DNA of 8,897 nucleotides from Propionibacteriaceae bacterium (GTDB lineage: Bacteria > Actinomycetota > Actinomycetes > Propionibacteriales > Propionibacteriaceae): assembly GCA_031287505.1 (NCBI GenBank), contig JAITSW010000202.1, positions 1-8,897 of the forward strand, read 5' to 3'. Below the pieces are notes generated by a model that ran no database searches, was not told the origin of the DNA, and worked only from the letters and a program-made list of their open reading frames with translations. Made by a program: the position numbers and the translations under genes. Below, in pieces: positions 1 to 6,199 of the stretch (position 1 is the stretch's first letter; each line of letters begins with the position of its first letter).

Positions 1-3
1 CCC

Positions 4-1230
4 TCAACGAGATCGCCTGGCCAGCAACGTTCCCGCAAAGAAAAGCGCGAATGCGGTTGACATGGTGACCAGGATGGTCATCGCCATGCCGAGTTGCCCG
101 GACGTCACCGAAGACATCACTAAGATCACCAATGCCTGGATTCCCACTTGGGTGGTGCCGACCAAAGCGGCAGCCGCCCCGGCTACTTCGCCATGGCGGG
201 ACATGGCCAAGGCAGAGGCGTTCGCCGGCCCCATGCCGTTCGCAAACAGGATTGCGAACAACGGGACAAGCATCCCTGCCAAACCACCGACATTCAGCGC
301 GCTGACGATTGTCAAGATGACCGACAGCACCCAGGTGGTGGTCAGGGCGATTTGCAGCAGAATGCGCGGCTTGTGTTTTTGCACCAAATGCGCGTTCACC
401 TGGGCGCCGGCGACCATGCACATACCGCCCAACGCAAAGACAACCGGGAATTGGAATTCCCCCAGACCGTAGGTTTCCATCAGCAAGAACGGCGAATTCG
501 AGACCCAAGCCATCATCGCCGACCCGGCCAATCCCGGAATCAACGCAAAAGCCAAGAAGCGCAGATCCGTGAAGAGTTTCCCGTAGCCTTTGAACGCCGA
601 GAGCACCCCAGTGCCTTGGCGTCCTTCTTCCGGACGGGTGTCAGGTAGCTTTAGGAAAACAAAGATCCACAGTAGCGCCCCGACCAGGCCTAGAAAGGCA
701 AATGTGCTCCGCCAGCCTCCAGCCTGTGCGATGAAGGTGCCCAATGTGGGCGCAAAGAGCGGCCCCACCCCGACAACCAGCATGAGTTGGGAGAGTAGCC
801 GGGCAGCTTTTGCGCCGGAGTACAGATCTCGGACAACGGCCAGCGAGACGACGCCGGCCGAGGCGTTCCCGATACCCTGAATGAAGCGCAATCCCAACAG
901 CAACGCGATCGACGGGCAAAAGATGATCCCGATGGATGCCAGCACGTGCAAAATCAATCCAACCAAGACCGGGATGCGCCGTCCGAAATAATCGGAAATA
1001 GGTCCGACGGTGAGCTGCCCGACAGCCCCGCCCAACATCGTGAAAGCAATCGTCTGCTGTGCCCCACCGTCACTTGTGTGGAAATCCAGGGCAATCTGCG
1101 GCAGCGTCGGCAGGTAGATGTCGCCCGCTATCGCGCCCAGAGCGCTCATCGACCCGACTAGCAGGATGATCCCGGCACTTGAACGCGGCACCTCGAGTTG
1201 GCGATGTCCGGCCGCGTTCACAAGATTCAC
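4..1230 (-). CDS. Bcr/CflA-type MFS drug exporter (DHA1, 12 TM)
   Basis: Probable proton-coupled inner-membrane exporter of the major facilitator superfamily, 408 residues, the usual length for a 12-helix DHA1 carrier. After a short polar N-terminus, helix 1 (about 19-38) runs into DIYLPTLPQI, the acidic-residue motif in TM1 of Bcr/CflA proteins. Motif A lies between TM2 and TM3 (G71 to R85, with D80 and GRR). R115 and QG119 form the TM4 motif. GVGPLFAPTLG (154-164) matches the motif C region typical of antiporters. A charged loop (about 196-222) separates the two six-helix halves. Substrate cannot be read from sequence; bicyclomycin, chloramphenicol, sulfonamides or small metabolites such as cysteine are exported by relatives. 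The start is GTG with only a weak upstream AAAAGA; an in-frame stop lies just upstream, so it cannot be much longer. The stop codon is inside the window, so the gene is complete. It follows the ThrE-type exporter by 80 bases on the same strand and may be its operon partner. Confidence 0.9.
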   Translation of the reverse strand: MNLVNAAGHRQLEVPRSSAGIILLVGSMSALGAIAGDIYLPTLPQIALDFHTSDGGAQQTIAFTMLGGAVGQLTVGPISDYFGRRIPVLVGLILHVLASIGIIFCPSIALLLGLRFIQGIGNASAGVVSLAVVRDLYSGAKAARLLSQLMLVVGVGPLFAPTLGTFIAQAGGWRSTFAFLGLVGALLWIFVFLKLPDTRPEEGRQGTGVLSAFKGYGKLFTDLRFLAFALIPGLAGSAMMAWVSNSPFLLMETYGLGEFQFPVVFALGGMCMVAGAQVNAHLVQKHKPRILLQIALTTTWVLSVILTIVSALNVGGLAGMLVPLFAILFANGMGPANASALAMSRHGEVAGAAAALVGTTQVGIQALVILVMSSVTSGQLGMAMTILVTMSTAFALFFAGTLLARRSR

Positions 1231-1246
1231 CCGGATATCTTTTCAG

Positions 1247-1295
1247 ATAATCACGCCGACTCTTTCTCAATCTCGTTGAATAACTCGGCGATTAT
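1247..1295. repeat. Imperfect inverted repeat upstream of the MFS gene
   Basis: ATAAT-CA-CGCCGA (1247-1259) is complementary to TCGGCG-ATTAT (1285-1295) if a 2-base bulge is allowed, giving 6 + 5 paired bases around a 25-base loop. It fills most of the 80-base gap between the ThrE-type gene and the MFS gene and ends 17 bases before the GTG start of the latter. No T-run follows on either strand, so it does not look like an intrinsic terminator. It could be an operator or an mRNA structure, or chance; the long loop keeps confidence low. Confidence 0.3.
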
Positions 1296-1310
1296 TTGGC
1301 GGCTATTCGG

Positions 1311-2609
1311 CTAGGCTCCCAGCGGACGTCTTTTGTCGAAAATCCATTTCACGTCGGTGAGTAGTTTTGCGCTGCTCAGTCCGATTGCCATGCCCATAAT
1401 CGTGAATATCGCCGCCGAGGCGTTTACAAGCACGACGTTGGCGTCTCCAGACGCCTGTGAGAACTCCACGAGAGCCCGGAAGGCATGAGTGCCAGGCACC
1501 ATGATCAGCGCCGCCGGAACGGCGATGGTGACCTGCGCCAGGTCTATGGGACGCGAAACAAACCAGGCCAGCAAGCCGATAATGAAGCATGACAGAGTCG
1601 CGGCGAGCCAAGCCGGTGTGCCAAATTCCAACAGGAGCAGCCGAACCAGGTTGGCGAACACCCCGACGAAGCCCGCCGCCGCCGCACCGCGAAAAGACGT
1701 ATTGAACATGACTGCCCAGCCGGCCACCCCGACCCAGCTTGCGATTGCGCTGAAAAACCACCACCAGAACGGATCCAGCGGAGGCGGTGGCAACGGGTTG
1801 GGCTGGACACCCACAATCCAAGTCACCGCGATTAGCGCCGCAGCGGCACTGGCAAGTATCAAAGCGGCATAGGCTAGTCGCGCCATACCGGCGGTCATAT
1901 CTGTTTTGAGCATATCCAAGGCGGCATTCACAAGGGGGAATCCGGGTGCCAAGAAGATAACGGCCGCCACATACCCCGGGCCGATATCTGACGTGTCGTG
2001 CACGAGGCCGCCCAGCAAGGCCGTCACCCCAATATAGGCAAACGCGGCCACCAAGGCAGCGGCCAATGCCGTCAAATATACGTTCACAGATTTTCGCGAA
2101 AGCTGGACCCGCAAGAATTGGCCTAAAAACGAGCCAACCAGCACCCCGGTGATTGCCACCCACCAGGCGTTGTTCAAAAAGGCGACGGCAGAACACGCCA
2201 GCGAGGCGCACAAGGCGTTCATCCAGGGTGGCACGAGACGCGGACGTTGATCGATCTCGTAGAGGGCGTCCTCGATCTCCTGCGGCGTGATGCCCTTTCG
2301 GCAGGTGTCGGCTAGTTTCTCCAGGGCAGATAATTTGTCGGCGTTTACGCCAACCGAATGCACCTGCCCCACTTGGGTGCGAAACCTATTCCCTTTAAAC
2401 AGCGTGACAGTCACCTCGGAGAGCGTGATTTGCGACTGCAACCATTCAATGCCAAGCGCAGCCGCCACTTGTTCCATGGATAGGCGAACTCGATATGTCT
2501 CAGCACCCGCGCTGAGCAACGCCTTGCCCATCCTGACGATTGCATGCGACTCGGCGGCAAGGTTCTTGCCGCCTGGCACATGCGGGTGATGGGCCAAACC
2601 CTTTGGCAT
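1311..2609 (-). CDS. ThrE-type threonine/serine exporter (fused YjjP-YjjB architecture)
   Basis: Probable inner-membrane exporter of threonine and serine, 432 residues, related to ThrE of Corynebacterium glutamicum. Residues about 17-125 form the soluble N-terminal part of the ThrE domain (DUF1212), with the typical run GKALLSAGAETYRV (28-41). About ten hydrophobic segments follow (roughly 130-148, 150-167, 178-200, 211-226, 244-268, 282-303, 308-328, 333-352, 358-376, 393-412). Two PG motifs in similar settings, FLAPGFPL (219-226) and IMVPGTHA (369-376), mark the two membrane halves, which in many bacteria are separate proteins (YjjP and YjjB). A proline-rich linker (270-280) separates them. 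The ATG start is supported by an AGGAGG only 3 bases upstream. The gene sits between an SPFH membrane protein (125 bases upstream) and an MFS exporter (80 bases downstream), all on one strand. Family assignment is firm; substrate is inferred from the family. Confidence 0.92.
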   Translation of the reverse strand: MPKGLAHHPHVPGGKNLAAESHAIVRMGKALLSAGAETYRVRLSMEQVAAALGIEWLQSQITLSEVTVTLFKGNRFRTQVGQVHSVGVNADKLSALEKLADTCRKGITPQEIEDALYEIDQRPRLVPPWMNALCASLACSAVAFLNNAWWVAITGVLVGSFLGQFLRVQLSRKSVNVYLTALAAALVAAFAYIGVTALLGGLVHDTSDIGPGYVAAVIFLAPGFPLVNAALDMLKTDMTAGMARLAYAALILASAAAALIAVTWIVGVQPNPLPPPPLDPFWWWFFSAIASWVGVAGWAVMFNTSFRGAAAAGFVGVFANLVRLLLLEFGTPAWLAATLSCFIIGLLAWFVSRPIDLAQVTIAVPAALIMVPGTHAFRALVEFSQASGDANVVLVNASAAIFTIMGMAIGLSSAKLLTDVKWIFDKRRPLGA

Positions 2610-2612
2610 ATC

Positions 2613-2618
2613 CCTCCT
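2613..2618 (-). promoter_or_regulatory. Strong Shine-Dalgarno of the ThrE-type gene, tightly spaced
   Basis: The minus strand reads TTAGGAGGGATATG. A full AGGAGG lies just 3 bases before the ATG, closer than the usual 5-9. The next in-frame alternatives are a TTG at codon 5 and a GTG at codon 11; neither is better placed, so the ATG at 2609 is kept as start. Confidence 0.65.
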
Positions 2619-2635
2619 AAATCACCTGGTTTTCG

Positions 2636-2653
2636 GATTGCGTCCCCGCAATC
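2636..2653. repeat. Perfect 7-bp hairpin in the leader of the ThrE-type gene
   Basis: GATTGCG (2636-2642), loop TCCC, CGCAATC (2647-2653): a perfect 7-base stem with a tetraloop, 18 bases upstream of the AGGAGG and 26 bases upstream of the ATG. On the minus strand it reads GATTGCG-GGGA-CGCAATC. No T-run follows on either strand, so it is unlikely to terminate transcription of the SPFH gene. It may be an operator or a leader stem-loop. A weak -10-like TTTAAT (minus strand, 2658-2663) lies just upstream, which would place the hairpin at the 5' end of the transcript. Confidence 0.45.
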
Positions 2654-2734
2654 GTCCATTAAAGGGCACCGGCCACCCCGAAAAGCTAGGCCTTTAAGGT
2701 GACCGATGTGTTTCGGCGTCCTAAGCGCCCGTGT

Positions 2735-3676
2735 TTACCGCCGTGTCGGAGGCTGTGAGGCGGCAGGAGGACGGGGTGGGTTGTGCACCGGATTGGCGGC
2801 CAGCGCCTCTAGCATCTGATTGCGGAAGTCGTCGGCACCGGTTGGCGAATTCGGCAGGAAGACTGTCGAGTTCCCCTTCAGCGCGAAACTGTGCAGCGCG
2901 TCAATGTACTGATTGGCCAGCAGGATCGAGAAGACCTGCTCTTGGTTGAGGCCGGAATCGGCAAGCTCTTTGAACGACTCGGAAAGGCCATTGACGATCT
3001 CACGGCGTTCATTGGCAATACCTTGGCCATGTAGCTGGTCCTTCTCAGCCTCGGCGCGGGCAGCGGTGACGACGCGGATGCGGTCCGCCTCGGCCAGCTC
3101 CTGGGCGGCCACGCGCTTGCGCTGGGCGGCATTGATCTCATTCATCGATTCCTTGACGGCGGTGGCCGGCTCGATCGAAGTGATCAGCGTTTTGACTATC
3201 ACATAACCGTAGGCCGCCATCGACTCGGAAAGATGAATGGAAACCTGGACGGCGATATCGTCCTTCTTCTCAAAGGCCTCGTCCAACGTCAACGTAGGCA
3301 GGGCGGAGCGGATGCTGTCTTCGATGTAGGACGCGATCTGCAACTCTGGGTTTGAAAGCTCGTAGAAAGCCTCGGTGATCTTCCGGGGATCAACACGGTA
3401 TTGGGTGGAAACGGTGATGCGCACGAAGACGTTGTCTTTCGTCTTGGTCTCCAGATTCAAGTCGGACTGGCGGACGCGCAGATCCATCTTCCAGGCAATG
3501 CGCTCTACCCAGGGAATGCGAAACCGCAAACCTGGATGGGCGACGCGGTTGAACCGTCCAAAACGTTCAATAAGTGCCGCAGTCTGCTGCTGCACGATGA
3601 AGACTGACGCGGTAACCAGAAATACCAATATGACGATGAGAATGACGATGCCGATTAAACCGTCGAGCTGTGGCAT
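2735..3676 (-). CDS. SPFH/band-7 (stomatin/HIR-like) membrane protein
   Basis: Membrane-anchored scaffold protein of the stomatin/prohibitin/flotillin/HflKC superfamily, 313 residues. One hydrophobic segment (about 7-28) anchors it. The SPFH domain follows (about 30-190), with typical blocks ALIERFGRF (34-42), HPGLRFRIPWVERI (47-60) and the DVNVFVRITV-like strand ending TQYRV (81-95). A charged, Ala/Glu-rich helical stretch (about 176-235) should form a coiled coil for oligomerisation. Residues about 218-290 (GIANERREIVNGL, then NQYIDAL and STVFLPN) resemble the C-terminus of plant hypersensitive-induced-reaction (HIR) proteins more than E. coli HflK/HflC. The last 17 residues are proline-rich. 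The ATG at 3676 is chosen because AAGGAA sits 7 bases upstream; a TTG six codons earlier (3694) has no such site. No NfeD-type partner protease is adjacent. The role is inferred: membrane microdomain organisation or protease control. Divergent from mnmA. Confidence 0.88.
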   Translation of the reverse strand: MPQLDGLIGIVILIVILVFLVTASVFIVQQQTAALIERFGRFNRVAHPGLRFRIPWVERIAWKMDLRVRQSDLNLETKTKDNVFVRITVSTQYRVDPRKITEAFYELSNPELQIASYIEDSIRSALPTLTLDEAFEKKDDIAVQVSIHLSESMAAYGYVIVKTLITSIEPATAVKESMNEINAAQRKRVAAQELAEADRIRVVTAARAEAEKDQLHGQGIANERREIVNGLSESFKELADSGLNQEQVFSILLANQYIDALHSFALKGNSTVFLPNSPTGADDFRNQMLEALAANPVHNPPRPPAASQPPTRR

Positions 3677-3681
3677 GTTAG

Positions 3682-3689
3682 TTCCTTCC
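3682..3689 (-). promoter_or_regulatory. Shine-Dalgarno that sets the SPFH gene start
   Basis: The minus strand reads GGAAGGAACTAACATG. The purine run GGAAGGAA ends 5 bases before the ATG at 3676, and the AAGG core is 7 bases from it. It lies downstream of the alternative TTG start at 3694, so it can serve only the ATG. Confidence 0.75.
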
Positions 3690-3715
3690 GACAACCAGGA
3701 CTGTTGTTGGTTGTC
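3690..3715. repeat. 8-bp perfect inverted repeat in the SPFH/mnmA divergent region
   Basis: GACAACCA (3690-3697) and TGGTTGTC (3708-3715) are perfect complements around a 10-base spacer. The element sits immediately upstream of the SPFH Shine-Dalgarno. A TANNNT match on the minus strand (TAAGCT, 3722-3727) would start transcription near 3715, exactly at its edge. It could be a repressor operator or a 5' stem-loop next to the ribosome binding site. No T-run follows, so it is not a terminator. Confidence 0.5.
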
Positions 3716-3783
3716 ACCGCCAGCTTATTGGCAGATGTGGCGTTGCTTCCACTGTGCGCGCCAGGCTGGGGGGAATCTCGGGG

Positions 3784-3789
3784 TATCTT
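3784..3789 (+). promoter_or_regulatory. Putative -10 box for leaderless mnmA
   Basis: TATCTT matches the actinobacterial TANNNT -10 consensus and ends 6 bases before the GTG at 3796, the spacing expected if transcription begins at or next to the start codon. No convincing Shine-Dalgarno lies within 5-10 bases of that GTG, which fits a leaderless transcript. I see no good -35 hexamer at 16-18 bases, which is common in actinobacterial promoters. Confidence 0.5.
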
Positions 3790-3795
3790 TATTGG

Positions 3796-4869
3796 GTGCG
3801 TGTGATTGCGGCTATGTCTGGAGGGGTGGATTCCGCCGTGGCCGCCGCTCGGCTGGTGGCGGCTGGGTATGAGGTCACCGGCGTTCACCTGGCGCTGTCG
3901 AAAAATCCGGAACGCTATCGGTGTGGTTCTCGCGGGTGTTGCTCGGTAGAAGACTCCTTTGATGCGCGCCGAACTGCGGACGTGCTCGGGATCCCGTTCT
4001 ATATCTGGGACTTATCTGACGAATTTGAGCGCGATGTTGTGCGGGATTTCGCTGCCGAATACGCCGCCGGACGCACACCCAACCCTTGTCTGAGATGCAA
4101 CGAAAAGATCAAATTTGCGGCTGTTTTAGAGCGGGCACGGGCACTGGGTTTTGATGCCATAGCAACTGGGCATTACGCCCGGACGCGTGAAAATGGCGGG
4201 CAGGTTGAGCTGCTGCGCTCCAATGAGAGTGTCAAGGACCAGTCATATGTGTTGGGTGTTATGAATCAAGACCAGTTGCGGCATTCGATCTTTCCGCTCG
4301 GCGAGGTTTGCGCAAAGGCACAAGTGCGGGCTGAGGCCAAGGCGCTGAAGCTCTCAGTGGCAAACAAGCCCGACAGCTATGACATCTGTTTCATTCCGGA
4401 CGGCGACACGGCAGGCTACCTCCGCCAAAGCATCGGCACCAGGCCTGGCGAAATCACCGATGAATCGGGCGAGCGGCTGGGGACGCATCAGGGAGCCTTC
4501 CAGTACACCGTTGGCCAGCGAAAAGGCCTGCGGCTTGGCAGTCCGGCGGGCAATGGGGCTCCCCGCTACGTTCTGCGCGTAGACGTGGCGTCAAACACGG
4601 TGGTCGTCGGCCCCAAAGAGCGTTTGGCCGTGAAGGAGATAGCCGCCGTCAAACCGACTTGGACCCAGGACGCAGTGTGCGACACCTGGCACGGCTTAGC
4701 CCAGTGGCGGGCTCATTGCGCCCCCCAGAGCGCTCAAATCAGTTTCGACGGCGAAAAACTCCACATCATCCTAGACGCCCCCGCATTGGGCATAGCCCCT
4801 GGCCAATCAGTAGTCTGCTATGACGGTGAACGCGTGGTGGGCAGCGCCACCATCTCTGCCACGCGTTAG
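3796..4869 (+). CDS. mnmA: tRNA-specific 2-thiouridylase MnmA
   Basis: Cytoplasmic enzyme that uses ATP and persulfide sulfur to make 2-thiouridine at wobble U34 of the tRNAs for Lys, Glu and Gln. 357 residues, normal length. The PP-loop ATP-binding motif SGGVDS is at 8-13. NPCLRCNEKIKF (96-107) carries C101, equivalent to the E. coli catalytic Cys102, and an extra C98 where E. coli has Asp. DICFIPDGD (196-204) carries C198, the second catalytic cysteine (E. coli Cys199). KDQSYVLG and YTVGQRKGL are further family blocks, the latter opening the C-terminal beta-barrel region. A cysteine cluster C43, C48, C49 (SRGCCS) is typical of actinobacterial members. The GTG at 3796 gives the family N-terminus (MRVIAAMSGGVDS); an earlier in-frame GTG at 3754 would add 14 residues not expected in the family. 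A -10-like box 6 bases ahead suggests a leaderless mRNA. Its likely sulfur donor, a cysteine desulfurase, lies downstream in the convergent direction. Confidence 0.96.
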   Translation: MRVIAAMSGGVDSAVAAARLVAAGYEVTGVHLALSKNPERYRCGSRGCCSVEDSFDARRTADVLGIPFYIWDLSDEFERDVVRDFAAEYAAGRTPNPCLRCNEKIKFAAVLERARALGFDAIATGHYARTRENGGQVELLRSNESVKDQSYVLGVMNQDQLRHSIFPLGEVCAKAQVRAEAKALKLSVANKPDSYDICFIPDGDTAGYLRQSIGTRPGEITDESGERLGTHQGAFQYTVGQRKGLRLGSPAGNGAPRYVLRVDVASNTVVVGPKERLAVKEIAAVKPTWTQDAVCDTWHGLAQWRAHCAPQSAQISFDGEKLHIILDAPALGIAPGQSVVCYDGERVVGSATISATR

Positions 4870-4980
4870 CGGATACCCGAACGATAAGGGCGAAACAAGA
4901 ATACGGGGCAATTCTCCAGTGATCTGCCAGGGGGTGGGAGCGTGGACTGCGCCGATTGGCTTCGCCCCGAGGAGGCAATT
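4870..4980. other. Convergent intergenic gap, no clear terminator
   Basis: These 111 bases separate the ends of mnmA and the cysteine desulfurase. I looked for a bidirectional terminator and found none: there is no GC stem followed by a T-run on either strand. The best pairings are a 5-base AT-rich hairpin (AGAAT 4898-4902 with ATTCT 4911-4915) and a distant CGGGGC/GCCCCG pair (4904-4909 and 4964-4969). Rho-dependent ending or overlapping 3' ends are possible. Confidence 0.4.
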
Positions 4981-6093
4981 TCACCAAGAGCCGCGAGCGG
5001 ACGCGAGCACCTCGGGGAGTACGGCCAGCAGGCGGTTCACCTCGTCTTCAGTGGTCGACCAACCGAAAGAGATTCGGATTGCGGCACCGGCGTCGGGCAG
5101 GGAGCGGCCCATGGCCAGCAGGACCTCGCTGGCTTGGTGCACGCCGGTGGCGCAGGCCGAGCCTGTTGAGACAGCTATCCCCCGCTGATCCAATAGCAAC
5201 AGGATGTCTTCAGCACGGGTATGCGAAAAGGTGATGTTTACGATGGCGCAAGTGCAAGCACCCGCGCAGTTTAGCCGCGCACCGGGAAACTCAGCCGCAA
5301 AATCCGCGAGTTGGCTGTGCCAACGGCGCATCCGGGTATTCAACTCATTTTGCTCCGCTATTGCAGCATGCAGCGCGGCTGCAAAACCCACCGCCAAGGC
5401 CGCTGGCACCGTGCCCGAACGCAGCCCCGCTTCTTGCCCGCCGCCAAAATCAATCCGGGGAAGCTTCACCGAGCGTCTGACCACAAGCGCCCCAACCCCG
5501 ACTGGGCCGCCCACTTTATGCGCGCTCAGCGAGAGAAAATCTAATCCGGAAGCCGAAAAGTCGATGGGCACGCGTCCCAAAGCCTGCACCCCGTCGCTGT
5601 GCGCCAGCGCCCCAAGCTCAGCCGCGCGCGCCACCACCGACTCAATGGGCGAGATAACGCCGGTCTCGTTATTGACCCAAATGCTGGAGATCAGTTTGCA
5701 CCTAGAATCCAAGACGGTTAGATCTTCAGCAAGCAGCCGACCAGTCTCGTCTACGCCCAAAATCTCAACATTTGGCCATTTTTTGGCTTCCAGCACAGCT
5801 GGGTGTTCAACTGCGGATATCGCTATCACAGCGTTGGGATAGGCCTCGCGCACACCCCGCAACACCATATTGTCGGCCTGCGTCCCCCCGGCGCACAAAA
5901 CTATCTGCGTAGGATGTGCGCCAATATCGTCGGCTATCGATTCGCGGGCATCTTCTAGGAGTTTGCGGGCATTGCGCCCGAAAGCATGTGCCGACGAAGG
6001 ATTCCCCGGCAGCTCCCAGATGGCGGCCATTGCTGCAGCGGCAACCGGCCGAAGCGGCGATGAGGAAGCGTGGTCGAGATATGCCGCCGCCAT
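4981..6093 (-). CDS. Class I cysteine desulfurase (NifS/IscS-like)
   Basis: PLP-dependent cytosolic enzyme that removes sulfur from L-cysteine, giving alanine and an enzyme persulfide. 370 residues. MAAAYLDHASSSPLRP is the classic N-terminus. H97 (SAVEHPAV) stacks on the PLP ring, NNETG (141-145) and D167/Q170 (HSDGVQ) contact the cofactor, and K193 (SLSAHKVGGP) is the Schiff-base lysine. C314 in STGSACATG is the catalytic cysteine; the loop spacing to SEVLLAMG matches IscS, indicating class I. R340 (IRISFG) fits the substrate-carboxylate site. No iscU or suf gene is adjacent, while mnmA is, so a main role as sulfur donor for tRNA thiolation is likely. In M. tuberculosis the equivalent pair (Rv3025c, Rv3024c) is adjacent and co-directional; here the genes converge. 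The ATG start has only a weak AAGGGG about 10 bases upstream. A separate SufS for Fe-S assembly is probably encoded elsewhere. Confidence 0.95.
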   Translation of the reverse strand: MAAAYLDHASSSPLRPVAAAAMAAIWELPGNPSSAHAFGRNARKLLEDARESIADDIGAHPTQIVLCAGGTQADNMVLRGVREAYPNAVIAISAVEHPAVLEAKKWPNVEILGVDETGRLLAEDLTVLDSRCKLISSIWVNNETGVISPIESVVARAAELGALAHSDGVQALGRVPIDFSASGLDFLSLSAHKVGGPVGVGALVVRRSVKLPRIDFGGGQEAGLRSGTVPAALAVGFAAALHAAIAEQNELNTRMRRWHSQLADFAAEFPGARLNCAGACTCAIVNITFSHTRAEDILLLLDQRGIAVSTGSACATGVHQASEVLLAMGRSLPDAGAAIRISFGWSTTEDEVNRLLAVLPEVLASARGSW

Positions 6094-6156
6094 CGATACG
6101 CCGCCCCTTAGTTGAGTTTTTCACTATGCTTGAGTGATACGAGACTTACTATTGGG

Positions 6157-6185
6157 TTGATTCTACTAGCCCGGCAAACTATCAC
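6157..6185 (+). promoter_or_regulatory. Possible promoter of glgX
   Basis: TTGATT (6157-6162) and TATCAC (6180-6185) are 17 bases apart and would start transcription near 6192, only about 8 bases before the glgX ATG. The -10 lacks the conserved final T. A TANNNT alternative, TACTAT (6147-6152), has no -35 at proper spacing. The box overlaps the predicted -10 of the divergent cysteine desulfurase. Confidence 0.3.
6160..6165 (-). promoter_or_regulatory. Putative -10 box for the cysteine desulfurase
   Basis: The minus strand reads TAGAAT, 5 of 6 matches to TATAAT, in the 106-base divergent gap. Transcription would begin near 6152, leaving a leader of about 60 bases. The hexamer about 17 bases upstream (TGGTGA) is a poor -35. 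Confidence 0.4.
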
Positions 6186-6199
6186 CAGAAAGCGAGATT

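Noticed and set aside
62..648. Overlapping plus-strand open frames opposite the MFS gene
   Set aside because: Low-complexity antisense products without motifs; the minus-strand frame is a clear 12-helix transporter.
1303..2211. 302-codon open frame on the minus strand inside the ThrE-type gene
   Set aside because: It is an out-of-frame reading of the same strand: Cys/Arg/Gly-rich, no recognisable domain, while the overlapping ThrE frame has full family motifs.
2659..2697. TTAAAGG ... CCTTTAA inverted repeat between the SPFH and ThrE-type genes
   Set aside because: Seven AT-rich pairs across a 25-base loop with no T-run: too weak to call a terminator or operator, though it sits in the same gap as the better hairpin.
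3677..3694. Upstream TTG start adding six residues to the SPFH protein
   Set aside because: The TTG has no Shine-Dalgarno, and the good AAGGAA site lies after it, correctly spaced for the ATG at 3676.
3754..3795. Upstream GTG start adding 14 residues to MnmA
   Set aside because: The extension is not expected in the family; the GTG at 3796 gives the conserved MRVIAAMSGGVDS start and has a -10-like box at leaderless spacing.
4904..4969. CGGGGC ... GCCCCG as a bidirectional terminator
   Set aside because: The arms are 54 bases apart and not followed by T-runs on either strand.
5204..5842. 212-codon open frame on the plus strand, antisense to the cysteine desulfurase
   Set aside because: Composition is typical of an antisense shadow in GC-rich DNA, with no motif or ribosome site; the opposite strand carries all the catalytic residues.
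6112..6137. Two TTGAGT copies and a TCACT/AGTGA pair in the divergent gap before glgX
   Set aside because: Six-base and five-base matches are within chance expectation for a short AT-richer intergenic stretch.
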